Shown: positions 26,632-36,532, counted from the first letter of the stretch. The stretch is DNA of 64,000 nucleotides from Aliiruegeria haliotis (GCF_003003255.1 NZ_PVTD01000012.1:62001-126000); one strand, 5' to 3'. The notes: a model not told the origin generated them from the letters alone. Program-made: numbers and translations.

Positions 26632-27186
26632 GTGGTTGAGCGCGAGCTGCAGGATATCGGTGAGGACAAGTCGCTTCTGATCGTTGATGACGATGAGCCA
26701 TTCCTGCGCCGTCTGGCCCGGGCGATGGAGAAACGCGGGTTTGAACCCGAGATGGCGCAGTCGGTGGCCGCGGGAAAGGCCGTTGCGACGGCCCGCCCAC
26801 CTGCCTACGCGGTCGTGGACCTTCGGCTCGAAGACGGCAATGGCCTTGATGTTGTTGAATTGCTTCGGGAAAAACGCCCCGATGCGCGGATCGTCGTGCT
26901 CACTGGCTACGGTGCTATCGCCACGGCCGTGGCTGCAGTGAAAATCGGTGCGACGGACTACTTGTCAAAGCCGGCCGATGCCAACGATGTCACGGCGGCT
27001 CTCCTGGCAAATGGCGACGCACTGCCGCCCCCGCCGGAAAACCCCATGTCTGCCGACCGTGTTCGCTGGGAACACATCCAGCGGGTCTATGAGCTTTGCG
27101 ATCGAAACGTCAGCGAAACGGCACGACGTCTCAACATGCACCGCCGTACATTGCAGCGCATTCTCGCCAAGAGAAGCCCGAGATAG
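26632..27186 (+). CDS. regA: Global redox response regulator RegA/PrrA
   Basis: Encodes 184 residues, the same length as Rhodobacter capsulatus RegA as I recall it. The receiver domain has the acidic pocket IVDDDEPF, phospho-acceptor Asp62 in VVDLRLEDGNG, and the LSKPADAND lysine motif. A four-proline linker (LPPPPENP) leads to the Fis-type helix-turn-helix (NVSETARRLNMHRRTLQRIL). The start is GTG at 26632: GGAGGA lies 6 nt upstream, and the longer frame to a TTG at 26608 would place the ribosome-binding site inside the coding region. RegA is phosphorylated by RegB. Confidence 0.97.
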   Translation: MVERELQDIGEDKSLLIVDDDEPFLRRLARAMEKRGFEPEMAQSVAAGKAVATARPPAYAVVDLRLEDGNGLDVVELLREKRPDARIVVLTGYGAIATAVAAVKIGATDYLSKPADANDVTAALLANGDALPPPPENPMSADRVRWEHIQRVYELCDRNVSETARRLNMHRRTLQRILAKRSPR

Positions 27187-27189
27187 CGC

Positions 27190-27585
27190 ATGCGCTTTTT
27201 ACGGCAGCTGTTCGAGCAACCGGTCCTCGTGGCCGGTTGTCTTGTTTTAGCCGCTTGCAGTACAGGCGCTCCCGACATCAGTCCGGGCTCTGGGCAGGGC
27301 AACGCTGCCCCGGGCGCGACACCGGTTTTCACGAACCAGGGGATCGATGTTGGCACAACCGGCCTTGAGATCGATTTCGGCCGCACGGAACCCGGAGCGA
27401 TCAAGGCGTTGTCGAAACTGATTGGCCGCGCACCAGCGACAGTTGCACCAGCCTGTTCAGGATTGCGCGCGGCTCGCTGGGCGGACGGCACCACGATGTA
27501 TTTCGAAGAACGCCGGTACGATCCTGCGGCATTCGTTGGGTGGAGTACGTCCGACGGCAGTGCCGGTCGGACCTGTGGAACATAG
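27190..27585 (+). CDS. Small putative lipoprotein directly after regA
   Basis: Encodes 131 residues. The N-terminus MRFLRQLFEQPVLVAGC with the lipobox LAAC (Cys23) predicts a lipid-anchored protein. The mature part contains GIDVGTTGLEIDFGRTEPGAI and a C-terminal half with two cysteines (PACSG and RTCG) and ARWADGTTMYFEER. I recognise no named family. It starts 3 bp after the regA stop, so it is probably on the regA transcript. In Rhodobacter capsulatus hvrA follows regA; no hvrA-like gene is visible here. Confidence 0.75.
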   Translation: MRFLRQLFEQPVLVAGCLVLAACSTGAPDISPGSGQGNAAPGATPVFTNQGIDVGTTGLEIDFGRTEPGAIKALSKLIGRAPATVAPACSGLRAARWADGTTMYFEERRYDPAAFVGWSTSDGSAGRTCGT

Positions 27586-27715
27586 CGCTCCATGGGCATT
27601 GGGTCTCTTCGGCCCGCCAGCCTGTGGGATGCCAGGTGTTCGAGGCCCGAAGCCTCGCCTGCCATAGTCTGATCGCGGTGCCCGCAGGAAGGGGCTGAAG
27701 ACCGGAACGCCCGCA

Positions 27716-28372
27716 CTACGACGGCTGCGACACCACACGCAAGTAGGGCAGCACTGCTTCGAAGTCGCCATGTTGAGTGCGCGCCTCCTCATCGGATACC
27801 GCTGGAACAACAATGACATCTCCGCCCTGTGTCCAGTTCGCCGGTGTCGAAACCTTGTGGGTCCAGGTCAGTTGCACGGAATCGATCACGCGCAACAACT
27901 CGTCGAAACTGCGGCCGGTCGTCATGGGGTAGGAGAGTTGAAGTTTGATCTTCTTGTCAGGGCCGATCAGGAACACCGTCCGGACGGTCTGGTTGTCCAT
28001 TGCCGTGCGCCCTTCGAAACTGTCCCCAGCCTCCGCTCCGAGCATGTCATATAGCTTGGCAATCCTGAGGTCGGGGTCGCCGATCATCGGGTAGTTCACC
28101 GATTGGCCGGTCGCCTCCGCGATGTCATCCTTCCAGCGAAGATGATCTTCAACCGGATCGACAGAGATGCCGATAATCTTGCAATTGCGCTTGTCGAACT
28201 CTTCCTTGAGGCCCGCCATAGCCCCGAGTTCGGTGGTGCAGACAGGTGTGAAATCCTTGGGGTGGGAGAACATCACGGCCCAGCCGTCTCCGATCCAGTC
28301 GTGAAAAGATATCTGGCCTTCGGTCGTGTCGGCAGTGAAATCCGGAGCCGTATCGTTGATCCTCAGCGACAT
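27716..28372 (-). CDS. 1-Cys peroxiredoxin (Prx6 family)
   Basis: Encodes 218 residues. The peroxidatic Cys45 lies in the motif FTPVCTTELG, preceded by FSHPKDF, which is the Prx6 form of the AhpC/TSA active site. The C-terminal extension (about 165-218) characteristic of Prx6 is present. It reduces hydrogen peroxide and alkyl hydroperoxides. GGAGG lies about 7 nt before the start. It faces the regA unit tail to tail. A role in peroxide defence alongside redox regulation is plausible only from position. Confidence 0.93.
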   Translation of the reverse strand: MSLRINDTAPDFTADTTEGQISFHDWIGDGWAVMFSHPKDFTPVCTTELGAMAGLKEEFDKRNCKIIGISVDPVEDHLRWKDDIAEATGQSVNYPMIGDPDLRIAKLYDMLGAEAGDSFEGRTAMDNQTVRTVFLIGPDKKIKLQLSYPMTTGRSFDELLRVIDSVQLTWTHKVSTPANWTQGGDVIVVPAVSDEEARTQHGDFEAVLPYLRVVSQPS

Positions 28373-28559
28373 TTCCGTGTCCTCCCGCGCATAATGTTGG
28401 AAGGCGAAATAGTACCACCGGAGTGAAGTGTCACAAAATCACTATACTGCGCGCCGGTCGCGGCGTGGATCTCCGATGTGGCCCTCAACTGACCCAAGGC
28501 ACGCATCGGAGTTTGGCAATCCACGGTCACCGCGACCCAAGGAAACGCTTCATGGACAG

Positions 28560-29156
28560 TCAGCCGAGCGCCGCAAGCAGTTCGGCGTGTCTTGCCGTAT
28601 AGGCGTCGCGGACATCCTTTGGCGGCCGCAAGTGGATCCGCAGCCCGTCGATGATCTCCGGTTTCGGTCTTCCAAAAAACTTGTTCGATTCGGCGACCGA
28701 GAATCCGGCAATCTGCGTCGCTTCCAGCCAGGCGGATATCCGGTCCGCCCGTTTGATCTGCTTCTTGATCGTGACAGGGATCTGGGCAGGAAGGCCAAAG
28801 CGGATGTGTATGGCCGCTGACAGGCGGTCGTCCAGCGCGCCGTAGTTGGGGCCGACCGCTGCTTTCACGGGCGAGATCATGTCGCCAATCACGTATTCCG
28901 GTGCATCGTGGAGCAGCGCAGCGAGGAGCCACTTTGCTGGCGCATCAGGTTGCAGCCGACGAAAAAGCTCCTCGACCAGCAAGGAATGTTCCGCCACCGA
29001 ATACGCGAAATCGCCCATTGTCTGGCCGTTCCAACGCGCGACGAAAGCAAGCCCGTGCGCAATATCCTCAACCTCGATGTCCATCGGGGTGGGGTCCAGA
29101 AGATCCAGCCGACGGCCGGAGAGCATGCGTTGCCAGGCGCGGGGGGCTTTAGCCAT
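28560..29156 (-). CDS. HD-domain hydrolase (YfbR-like)
   Basis: Encodes 198 residues. The HD-superfamily metal ligands appear as His34, VAEHS (His57), and LLHDAPE (His83-Asp84). The fold matches YfbR-type phosphohydrolases, which act on deoxynucleoside monophosphates, but the substrate here is not certain. In Rhodobacter capsulatus an uncharacterised orf5 lies next to ahcY in the regA region, and this gene sits divergently next to ahcY in the same way. The start is ATG 29156. Confidence 0.8.
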   Translation of the reverse strand: MAKAPRAWQRMLSGRRLDLLDPTPMDIEVEDIAHGLAFVARWNGQTMGDFAYSVAEHSLLVEELFRRLQPDAPAKWLLAALLHDAPEYVIGDMISPVKAAVGPNYGALDDRLSAAIHIRFGLPAQIPVTIKKQIKRADRISAWLEATQIAGFSVAESNKFFGRPKPEIIDGLRIHLRPPKDVRDAYTARHAELLAALG

Positions 29157-29340
29157 TGTGAATCGCTCGGGTTGCTTGTTTGTTCCGTCTGACTATCGGA
29201 TGTGACCCTCGGTGTGTAGGGCGGAAATCGGGTGCGCTGCCGGGGAATCCTCCGAGCGGCGACCGGAGCGGGCCTTGTCGCAGCCGCTTGACGCCGCTAT
29301 GTGACCGCGCAACAGCATTTCCATTCGCAAGGAGCGCAGT

Positions 29341-30729
29341 ATGGCGCAGGACTATATCGTCAAGGACATCTCGCTCGCGGAGTTCGGCCGCAAGGAACTG
29401 GACATCGCCGAAACAGAGATGCCAGGCCTGATGGCGCTGCGCGAGGAATATGGCGAGGCCAAACCGCTCAAGGGCGCCCGGATCGTCGGCTCGCTTCACA
29501 TGACAATCCAGACCGCGGTTCTTATTGAAACGCTGGTGAAACTCGGTGCCGACGTGCGGTGGGCCTCTTGCAACATCTTCTCCACGCAGGACCATGCCGC
29601 GGCCGCCATCGCAGCGGGCGGTACGCCTGTCTTCGCGGTCAAGGGTCAGTCGCTGGAGGAGCACTGGGACTACCTTGATCGTTCTTTCCAGTTTCCGGAG
29701 GGCGCGAACCTCATTCTCGACGATGGCGGTGACGCGACGCTGTACGTCCTGCTCGGCGCCCGTGCCGAGGCCGGCGAAGACGTTCTCGGTGTGCCCGGCT
29801 CCGAAGAGGAAGAAGTCATCTTCAACCAGATCCGCAAACGCATGGCGGAAAGCCCGGGCTGGTTCACGAGGACCCGTGATGCGATCAAGGGTGTGTCCGA
29901 AGAGACCACTACCGGTGTCCATCGCCTCTACGACCTCCACAAGAAGGGCCAGCTGCCCTTCCCGGCGATCAATGTGAACGACAGCGTCACCAAGTCCAAG
30001 TTCGACAACAAGTACGGCTGCAAGGAATCTCTGGTGGATGGCATCCGTCGCGCCACCGATACGATGATGGCCGGCAAGACCGCGGTTGTCTGCGGCTACG
30101 GCGATGTGGGCAAGGGCTCGGCGGCCTCGCTGCGCGGTGCCGGGGCCCGGGTGAAAGTGACCGAGATCGACCCGATCTGCGCGCTTCAGGCCGCCATGGA
30201 CGGGTTCGAAGTGGTGCGGCTGGAGGATGCGGTCGCAACCGCGGATATCTTCATCACAACCACGGGCAACAAGGACGTGATCCGGCTCGAGCACATGCGC
30301 GAGATGAAGGACATGGCGATCGTCGGCAACATCGGCCACTTCGACAACGAGATCCAGGTTGCCTCATTGCGCAACATGAAGTGGACCAACATCAAGGACC
30401 AGGTGGATATGATCGAGATGCCGAATGGCAATCGTATGATCCTGCTGTCCGAAGGACGTCTGCTGAACCTGGGCAATGCTACCGGCCACCCGAGCTTCGT
30501 GATGTCGGCCAGTTTCACCAATCAGGTTCTGGCGCAGATGGAGCTTTGGACGAACGCTGGCGCCTACGGCAACGAAGTCATCATCCTGCCCAAGCACCTC
30601 GACGAGAAGGTGGCACGGCTGCATCTGGAGCGGATTGGCGTTCGCTTGTCCGAGCTGAACCCGGAGCAGGCCGACTACATTGGTGTGACCGTCGAAGGGC
30701 CGTTCAAGCCCGAACACTACCGCTACTGA
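29341..30729 (+). CDS. ahcY: S-adenosylhomocysteine hydrolase
   Basis: Encodes 462 residues. AhcY converts S-adenosylhomocysteine to homocysteine and adenosine, removing product inhibition of methyltransferases. Diagnostic segments are visible: [13 protein letters not shown], the NAD-binding [21 protein letters not shown], and the C-terminal [24 protein letters not shown] tail with the conserved Lys and Tyr (shown in part). AAGGAG lies about 8 nt upstream. The 170-bp leader holds no gene. The gene ends 7 bp into the convergent acyltransferase gene, and its terminator lies inside that gene. Confidence 0.98.
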   Translation: MAQDYIVKDISLAEFGRKELDIAETEMPGLMALREEYGEAKPLKGARIVGSLHMTIQTAVLIETLVKLGADVRWASCNIFSTQDHAAAAIAAGGTPVFAVKGQSLEEHWDYLDRSFQFPEGANLILDDGGDATLYVLLGARAEAGEDVLGVPGSEEEEVIFNQIRKRMAESPGWFTRTRDAIKGVSEETTTGVHRLYDLHKKGQLPFPAINVNDSVTKSKFDNKYGCKESLVDGIRRATDTMMAGKTAVVCGYGDVGKGSAASLRGAGARVKVTEIDPICALQAAMDGFEVVRLEDAVATADIFITTTGNKDVIRLEHMREMKDMAIVGNIGHFDNEIQVASLRNMKWTNIKDQVDMIEMPNGNRMILLSEGRLLNLGNATGHPSFVMSASFTNQVLAQMELWTNAGAYGNEVIILPKHLDEKVARLHLERIGVRLSELNPEQADYIGVTVEGPFKPEHYRY

Positions 30730-32795
30730 CTATCGCGCGACGACACGCGCGTCTGTGCGGGCCCGCCGGGATCTCCGGCGGGCTCGTTCTGTTTGAGCAA
30801 TGGACCGGCTTGCGCAACGGTTCTGATCTCGCGTGCGGAGTCCAGCCAACCGGGCACCAGGTTGCGGGCCGCATGTGGGCTCAGGTGGTCGTCGTCGAAG
30901 TAGAGCGGACGCTCTCCATCAAGGATCCTGCATTTCGTCGAGCAGAGAACGTCAGACGGGCGAACAAGTCGGGCATCATGTCGGATCGCGGCTGTCAGGA
31001 GGAGTGCATCAGCTCTGGCACTGCGGACATCGAACGCCGCGCGGCTTGGCGGCGCTGGCATCTGGGTGCCCGCAAATCGGGATCGGGCCAGTGCCTTCGG
31101 GACGTGGAAACCGATTTCTGGCACACTTCCGATCAGGATGACTTCCCGACCACTGGTCCTTAGCCACCGCAGTGTATTCGACAAGCCATGCGCGACCGCA
31201 CGGGCGTTGCCTACGGGGTGACCGGGTTCCCCGTCGATCGACAGAAGTGCGAGGGCACCCGCTTCTCCCGCCGGTCGCGTGCCTTCCACAAGAAGCGGCC
31301 ACCGCGCAACGAGGATAACCGTGCGGATCTCGGTATGGGCTTCCAGATAGTCCTGTACGGAATGGTTATGCGCAGCGCACGCCGAACCGTCCGACCCATC
31401 GAGGCGTGCGACACCAAGCAGCGGCGCGCAGGCATTCCGGACCATGGCAACGCCGCCTTGGCCAAAGCTCTCCAACCAGTCGGATACCCCGGGAAGCATG
31501 GCACCTGCATGGGAATCTCCCCAGACCAACACCTCCGGCGGCTGTTGTTGCGCGCCGATGGGGCAGGGGATGTGGCCAGGCCCGGGACTGCGGCACCTGA
31601 TGTCTATCTCGCCCCGGGCCGTCGCGTGCGCGTGGACTTGCAAGACGTCGGGCGGAACACGATTGGCGAATCCGTCCGTGCTGGAAACCAAGAGGGCCAT
31701 GCAAATGAGCAATGCCGCGCTGGACGTCGCGGCGGTGAAGACCTTGGGGCGGGAGATATTGCGCAATGCGCCCTGTCGCCGAAACGGACGTTCGACGAAG
31801 CGCCAGCTTCCCCAAGCCATGGCACACGACACTGCAGTGCAAAGAATAGCGGTTCCGACTGGCAATTCTGCCTGCCCGGCGATCAGCCGAGCCGTCACAA
31901 GAACAGGCCAGTGCCAGAGGTAGAGCGAATAGGAGATCAACCCGATGAAAACCAGCCCGCGGTATGAGAGTAGCCTGCCGACAACGGTCTGCCCCACAGC
32001 CCCAGCCCAGATTACCAAAGCAGCGCCAACACAAGGGGCGAGGGCGGCTACGCCGGGAAAGGGCGTGGATCCGGAGAACAACACCACGCTTCCGCAGATC
32101 AGACATAGGCCGAGCACGGCAGCCGCATGGCGGGACGACCGGGTAGCGCGCTCCGGCGCAGGATAGAGTGCGAGGAGGGCGCCAATCCCGAGTTCCCAAG
32201 CACGGGTCGGCGCCAGGTAGAACCCTGCCACAGATTCATGCCGCAGGGCCCACACCGAGAGAGCGAAGGACGAAAGGGTAAGCACCGCAATGGTGGCGCC
32301 CCACTTCCGGCGCGGCCATCGGGCGACAGCCATCAACAACAGCGGGTACAGGAGGTAGAACTGCTCCTCCACCGCGAGCGACCAGGTATGAAGGAGGGGT
32401 TCGAAAGCAACAGAGGCATGGAAGTAGTCGCCGGTGCCTAGCCAGAACCAGACATTGGAGACAAAGAGCAGTGTCGCCGTCGTGGACTGGGCGAGTGCGG
32501 TGTATTCCGCGGGAAGAAGCAGAAACCACCCACCGAGGAGACATGCAGCGAGCACCACGAAGAGCGCCGGTAGGATGCGACGCGCGCGTCGCTCATAGAA
32601 GGCGGCGAGCGACAGGCGTTCCTCAGCGATCTCTCGCAACAGGATCTGCGAAATCAGATAGCCGGAGATCACGAAGAAAACGTCGACGCCGACATATCCG
32701 CCGGGCACCCCGGGAAGGCCGGCATGGTTCAGCACAACGGACAGGACGGCCACGGCGCGAAGTCCGTCGATATCCTTCCGATACCCGCTCGCCAT
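30723..32795 (-). CDS. Membrane O-acyltransferase with C-terminal SGNH domain (OafA/YrhL type)
   Basis: Encodes 690 residues. The N-terminal acyltransferase-3 domain (about 1-385) has around ten membrane helices, the opening motif DGLRAVAVL (10-18), the conserved His24, and the [15 protein letters not shown] segment. The extracytoplasmic C-terminal half is an SGNH hydrolase-like domain with the nucleophile block WGDSHAG and the catalytic [12 protein letters not shown]. Such fusions transfer acetyl groups to surface polysaccharides. The sugar target is unknown; no polysaccharide genes lie nearby. A perfect CtrA-type site lies about 70 bp upstream of the start. Confidence 0.88.
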   Translation of the reverse strand: MASGYRKDIDGLRAVAVLSVVLNHAGLPGVPGGYVGVDVFFVISGYLISQILLREIAEERLSLAAFYERRARRILPALFVVLAACLLGGWFLLLPAEYTALAQSTTATLLFVSNVWFWLGTGDYFHASVAFEPLLHTWSLAVEEQFYLLYPLLLMAVARWPRRKWGATIAVLTLSSFALSVWALRHESVAGFYLAPTRAWELGIGALLALYPAPERATRSSRHAAAVLGLCLICGSVVLFSGSTPFPGVAALAPCVGAALVIWAGAVGQTVVGRLLSYRGLVFIGLISYSLYLWHWPVLVTARLIAGQAELPVGTAILCTAVSCAMAWGSWRFVERPFRRQGALRNISRPKVFTAATSSAALLICMALLVSSTDGFANRVPPDVLQVHAHATARGEIDIRCRSPGPGHIPCPIGAQQQPPEVLVWGDSHAGAMLPGVSDWLESFGQGGVAMVRNACAPLLGVARLDGSDGSACAAHNHSVQDYLEAHTEIRTVILVARWPLLVEGTRPAGEAGALALLSIDGEPGHPVGNARAVAHGLSNTLRWLRTSGREVILIGSVPEIGFHVPKALARSRFAGTQMPAPPSRAAFDVRSARADALLLTAAIRHDARLVRPSDVLCSTKCRILDGERPLYFDDDHLSPHAARNLVPGWLDSAREIRTVAQAGPLLKQNEPAGDPGGPAQTRVSSRDSQ
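30761..30794 (+). terminator. Terminator of ahcY inside the convergent acyltransferase gene
   Basis: A 9-bp perfect stem, GCCCGCCGG (30761-30769) and CCGGCGGGC (30775-30783), with a 5-base loop is followed by TCGTTCTGTTT. It lies 32 bp after the ahcY stop, within the last codons of the opposing gene. Confidence 0.75.
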
Positions 32796-33260
32796 TTCGT
32801 TGGTCCTTCCGCCCCGGCCGAGCGCCGGGCAAGTTTCACCTGTCTCCGTTGAAGCGTACCCTTGGTTAAGGCGGCGTTAATCGCTGTCAGCAGGGAAGCT
32901 GTTGTGCAAGGTTGCCGAGCATGGCTGCAACACGGGGCTTTCAGGAGCCAGCCCGAGACTTCGCACCAGTGCGGACGGGTCCCACTGGCATGCGTGCGGT
33001 GGCGGCAATAGCTCCATCCACAGTATTGCAGGGTCGATGAGTTCCGGGTTTTCTGACGGCGCTGGCGCCGAGCGACAGCCGATCTGCCGCATGTTGCTCC
33101 GCAACAATGCACATGCAGCAAGCGGCAAGCCGGTGTGCGCAACGGTGGGTGGTAGTCGGCGGCTGAAATCATATATCCTGCCTGAAACTCTGCAAGCACC
33201 GGCGGACATCACCCCCGGTGAAGACATTCTTGCGATCCATAACCGCGCTGGACAGCTCAT
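32796..33260. other. Gene-poor stretch before pta, with a CtrA-type site
   Basis: No gene here meets a reasonable standard. The only regulatory match seen is the TTAA-N7-TTAA site at 32866-32880. A minus-strand open frame (33260 to 32877, 127 codons) has some protein-like stretches at its C-terminal end but no ribosome-binding site or recognised family. It starts exactly beside the pta start codon. Confidence 0.5.
32866..32880. promoter_or_regulatory. CtrA-type binding site upstream of the acyltransferase
   Basis: TTAAGGCGGCGTTAA matches TTAA-N7-TTAA exactly. It lies 70 bp before the acyltransferase start. It shares most of its spacer (CGGCG) and the flanking GG with the site at 24375-24389. 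Confidence 0.5.
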
Positions 33261-35396
33261 ATGCCCTCAAAAAAGGTACTTTTCCTCGCCTCCGCCAATC
33301 GCGAAGCCGGCCTGACCTCCATGGCTCTGGGTCTGGCCCGGGCCCTGCAACGTGAGGGACTGAGAGTCGCCTTCTCGAAGCCGGTCGGGCAATCGCCGCT
33401 CGGTTTGAGCGAAATAACCGACCCGTCGAGTGCCTTCGCACGGGATCTGTGCGACTTGCCAGTCACACGGTCGCTGTCTTTCACACGCGCCACGGAGTTT
33501 GTCGCGGCGGGCGACATCGACGGCCTGATGGACGAAGTCGTCGATCTGCTGGACGAGTTGGACGGCGACTATGATGTCCTCGTTGTCGAAGGGCTGGTCT
33601 CGGTCGAGACCGACACCCTCGCCCTACCGGTGAACGCGGCCATGTGTCGGGCACTCGGCGCCGACCTGATTCCTGTGGTTAATGCGTCCCGGCCGTCGGC
33701 AAATGACATGGGCGGCCTCGTTCGACGGGTCGCGCGCCAGTTTGGGAGCGGAGAAGAGTCAACCGACCTCGACGGGATCTATGCCGGCGTTCTTGTCAAC
33801 AAGGTCCCCGAAGGCACCAACCCGGACGCGTTGCGTCAGGCCATGCAAGCCGATCTCGGTCCCGATCTGCCAATTCTGGGATCGATCCCCTTCGATCCGA
33901 GCCTTTATGCGCCGCGACTTCAGGAAATGGTCGATGCTATGGGCCTGAGCGTGGAAAACGCTGGTGCCATGGCGGCCGGACGGGTGACCGAAGTGGTGGT
34001 GGCAGCACGATCCGTGGAGTTGGTGTTGCCTTGCCTCGTTCCCGGCGCATTGCTTGTCACACCGGGCGACCGGGCCGACATATGCCTGGCGGCCTCGCTT
34101 GCCTTCCTGAATGGCACCCGGCTGGCTGGTTTGCTGCTGACATGTGGCAGCCGTCCGGACGAGTTCGTGAGTGAAATCATGCGGCCAGCCTTGGAGGCTG
34201 GCCTTCCGATTTTCCTATCCAATAACGACACCTATCAGGCCGCCGCTCAGCTTGCGCAACTGGACTGCCATGTCAGCGCCGACGACCGTCACCAGATGGA
34301 GCGGGTGATTGGCTTCATTGCCGACCGGATAGACGTCTCTTCGTTGATGTCCCGGATTGGGGAGACTGTCCGTCCGCTTCTGTCGCCGCCCGCATTTCGT
34401 CACCAACTGGTGTTGTTGTCCCGCGCGGCCGGGAAACGGATCGTTCTGCCCGAGGGCGAAGAGCCGCGCACCATCGAAGCCGCGATCAAATGCGCCGAAA
34501 AGCAGATCGCGCAGTGCGTTCTCCTTGGTGATCCGGAGGAGATCGTGGGCAAGATCTCCAAGCTCGGCCTCACGCAGCCGCCAAATCTGGAAATCGTCGA
34601 CCCGGCGAGTGTCCGCGCGCGCTATGTCGCGCCAATGGTGGAGTTACGAAAGCACAAGGGACTGCCGCCGGAGCTTGCTGCGGAGCAACTGGAGGACACG
34701 GTAGTGCTTGGCACCATGATGGTGACCGAAGGCGATGTGGACGGGCTGGTGTCCGGTGCGGTTCACACCACCGCCGACACCGTGCGCCCGGCGCTGCAAT
34801 TGATCCGGACCAACCCCGGGGCCAAGATCGTTTCCAGTGTGTTCTTCATGCTGATGCCGACCGAGGTGCTGATATATGGCGATTGTGCCATCAATCCCGA
34901 CCCTTCAGCCGAAGAACTTGCAACCATTGCGATTCAGTCGGCCGAGACGGCAAGCGCCTTCGGGATCGAGCCGCGCGTTGCGATGATCTCCTATTCGACG
35001 GGCGGCTCGGGCATTGGCTCCGACGTGGAGAAAGTGCGGGATGCGACCCGGTTGGCACAGGCATTGAGGCCGGATCTGCTGATTGATGGTCCGCTGCAAT
35101 ATGATGCCGCCTCGGTCCAAAGTGTCGGCCAGCAGAAGGCACCCGACAGCGCCGTAGCGGGCAGGGCCAACGTTTTCATCTTCCCGGATCTCAACACTGG
35201 CAACACCACCTACAAGGCAGTGCAGCGATCTGCCGGTGTGGTCAGCGTGGGCCCGATGCTTCAGGGGCTTCGAAAGCCTGTGAACGACCTTTCGCGCGGG
35301 GCGTTGGTCGAGGACATCGTCTACACGATTGCCCTGACAGCCATACAGGCCGTCGCGCCCGAAACGTCAGTTGTTTCTGATGGTAAGGCGGTCTGA
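33261..35396 (+). CDS. pta: Phosphate acetyltransferase, long form
   Basis: Encodes 711 residues, matching the long Pta type. The N-terminal third is a BioD-like P-loop-derived domain (VLFLASANREAGLTSMALG), the middle is a DRTGG domain, and the C-terminal catalytic PTA domain begins near residue 385 (HQLVLLSRAAGKRIVLPEGEE) with SYSTGGSGIG and FPDLNTGNTTYKAVQRS. It interconverts acetyl-CoA plus phosphate with acetyl phosphate plus CoA. No acetate kinase gene lies in this window. In roseobacters Pta also serves sulfoacetaldehyde and taurine catabolism, but no such genes are here. Ppk2 follows convergently. Confidence 0.95.
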   Translation: MPSKKVLFLASANREAGLTSMALGLARALQREGLRVAFSKPVGQSPLGLSEITDPSSAFARDLCDLPVTRSLSFTRATEFVAAGDIDGLMDEVVDLLDELDGDYDVLVVEGLVSVETDTLALPVNAAMCRALGADLIPVVNASRPSANDMGGLVRRVARQFGSGEESTDLDGIYAGVLVNKVPEGTNPDALRQAMQADLGPDLPILGSIPFDPSLYAPRLQEMVDAMGLSVENAGAMAAGRVTEVVVAARSVELVLPCLVPGALLVTPGDRADICLAASLAFLNGTRLAGLLLTCGSRPDEFVSEIMRPALEAGLPIFLSNNDTYQAAAQLAQLDCHVSADDRHQMERVIGFIADRIDVSSLMSRIGETVRPLLSPPAFRHQLVLLSRAAGKRIVLPEGEEPRTIEAAIKCAEKQIAQCVLLGDPEEIVGKISKLGLTQPPNLEIVDPASVRARYVAPMVELRKHKGLPPELAAEQLEDTVVLGTMMVTEGDVDGLVSGAVHTTADTVRPALQLIRTNPGAKIVSSVFFMLMPTEVLIYGDCAINPDPSAEELATIAIQSAETASAFGIEPRVAMISYSTGGSGIGSDVEKVRDATRLAQALRPDLLIDGPLQYDAASVQSVGQQKAPDSAVAGRANVFIFPDLNTGNTTYKAVQRSAGVVSVGPMLQGLRKPVNDLSRGALVEDIVYTIALTAIQAVAPETSVVSDGKAV

Positions 35397-35574
35397 TCGC
35401 GAGCCACGCTCGGGTCGGGTGCGGGCAATCCATCGATACTCGGAATGCCGCCTCCCTGCGGTGCAATCGCTCACCGGCCGGGTTTGCCTCGGCAAGTAGC
35501 CGTCATCGCAGCCGAACGGCGGAGAAGCTGCCCAGCAGGCCACATCACAACCGGGCTCCTGTGTCGGTTGATCG

Positions 35575-36414
35575 CTAGTTGCTGCCTGCAACATCGGGAA
35601 CGAACGTCTGATCGCCGATCGGCGGCCTGACATACCCGGCGCTGTCCTGTCTTGGCGGAAGCTCGATGGGTTTTGGCGTGAGGTCTTCATAGGGAATCAG
35701 GCTGAGCAGGTGGCTGATGCAATTGATCCGCGCCCGCTTCTTGTTGTCTGCCTCCACCACGTACCACGGTGCCTGCTTGATGTCGGTGTGCGCGAACATC
35801 ATGTCTTTCGCCTTCGAGTACTCGACCCAGCGCTTTCGCGACTCGATGTCCATGGGAGAGAGCTTCCAGCGCTTCGTCTTGTCCTGGATTCTTGCCTGAA
35901 ACCGGCGTTCCTGTTCGTCGTCACTGACCGAGAACCAATACTTGATCAGGATGATGCCGGAGCGCACCAGCATCCTTTCGAACTCGGGGCAGGATCGCAG
36001 GAACTCTTCGTATTCCTCTGCCGTGCAGAAGCCCATGACGCGTTCCACGCCCGCCCGATTGTACCAGGACCGGTCGAACAAGACCATTTCCCCGGCTGTC
36101 GGAAGGTGCTGTGCGTAGCGCTGGAAGTACCATTGGTGGCGTTCGCGCTCGGTGGGCGTGGACAGGGCGACAACGCGGCATATCCGCGGGTTGAGGCTCT
36201 GGGTGATCCGTTTGATCACGCCACCTTTCCCAGCCGCATCGCGCCCTTCAAAAATGACGACGACCTTCAGGCCGCGTTGCTTGATCCATTCCTGGAGCTT
36301 GGTGAGCTCGATCTGCAGGTCGGCGAGACGTTTCTCGTATTCCTTTCGACCGAGCTTCGGCGTGTCGCCGGCCGGGGTGTCACCTGTTGCCATCTTTTCC
36401 GAAGCTGCGGACAT
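35575..36414 (-). CDS. ppk2: Polyphosphate kinase 2 (PPK2 family)
   Basis: Encodes 279 residues. PPK2 transfers phosphate between polyphosphate and nucleoside diphosphates. Walker A is GRDAAGKGG (58-66), Walker B is DRSWYNR (114-120), and the lid module with conserved arginines is SDDEQERRFQAR. The single-domain length and the SWYNR form fit class I enzymes, which favour making GTP or ATP from polyP; substrate preference cannot be read from sequence. It converges on pta. Confidence 0.94.
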   Translation of the reverse strand: MSAASEKMATGDTPAGDTPKLGRKEYEKRLADLQIELTKLQEWIKQRGLKVVVIFEGRDAAGKGGVIKRITQSLNPRICRVVALSTPTERERHQWYFQRYAQHLPTAGEMVLFDRSWYNRAGVERVMGFCTAEEYEEFLRSCPEFERMLVRSGIILIKYWFSVSDDEQERRFQARIQDKTKRWKLSPMDIESRKRWVEYSKAKDMMFAHTDIKQAPWYVVEADNKKRARINCISHLLSLIPYEDLTPKPIELPPRQDSAGYVRPPIGDQTFVPDVAGSN

Positions 36415-36532
36415 TTGCGATCCCCTGAGTGTTCTTGCTCGTATTTTTTTTTGGCGCGCTGCCTATCTTCAATGTATAGCAGATTGGCGGCGGGCTGTAG
36501 CTTGCGGCCGACGGCGACACGGAGACGCAGTG

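Noticed and set aside
29230-29330. Possible S-adenosylhomocysteine riboswitch in the ahcY leader
   Set aside because: The leader has GCGCTGC (as in the SAH riboswitch core), but the rest of the conserved core and the pseudoknot partner are not recognisable. A covariance search with Rfam RF01057 would decide; a significant hit would support it.
32877-33260. 127-codon minus-strand frame before pta
   Set aside because: Some of its sequence looks protein-like, but it lacks a ribosome-binding site, starts against pta, and matches no family I know. Left as non-coding.
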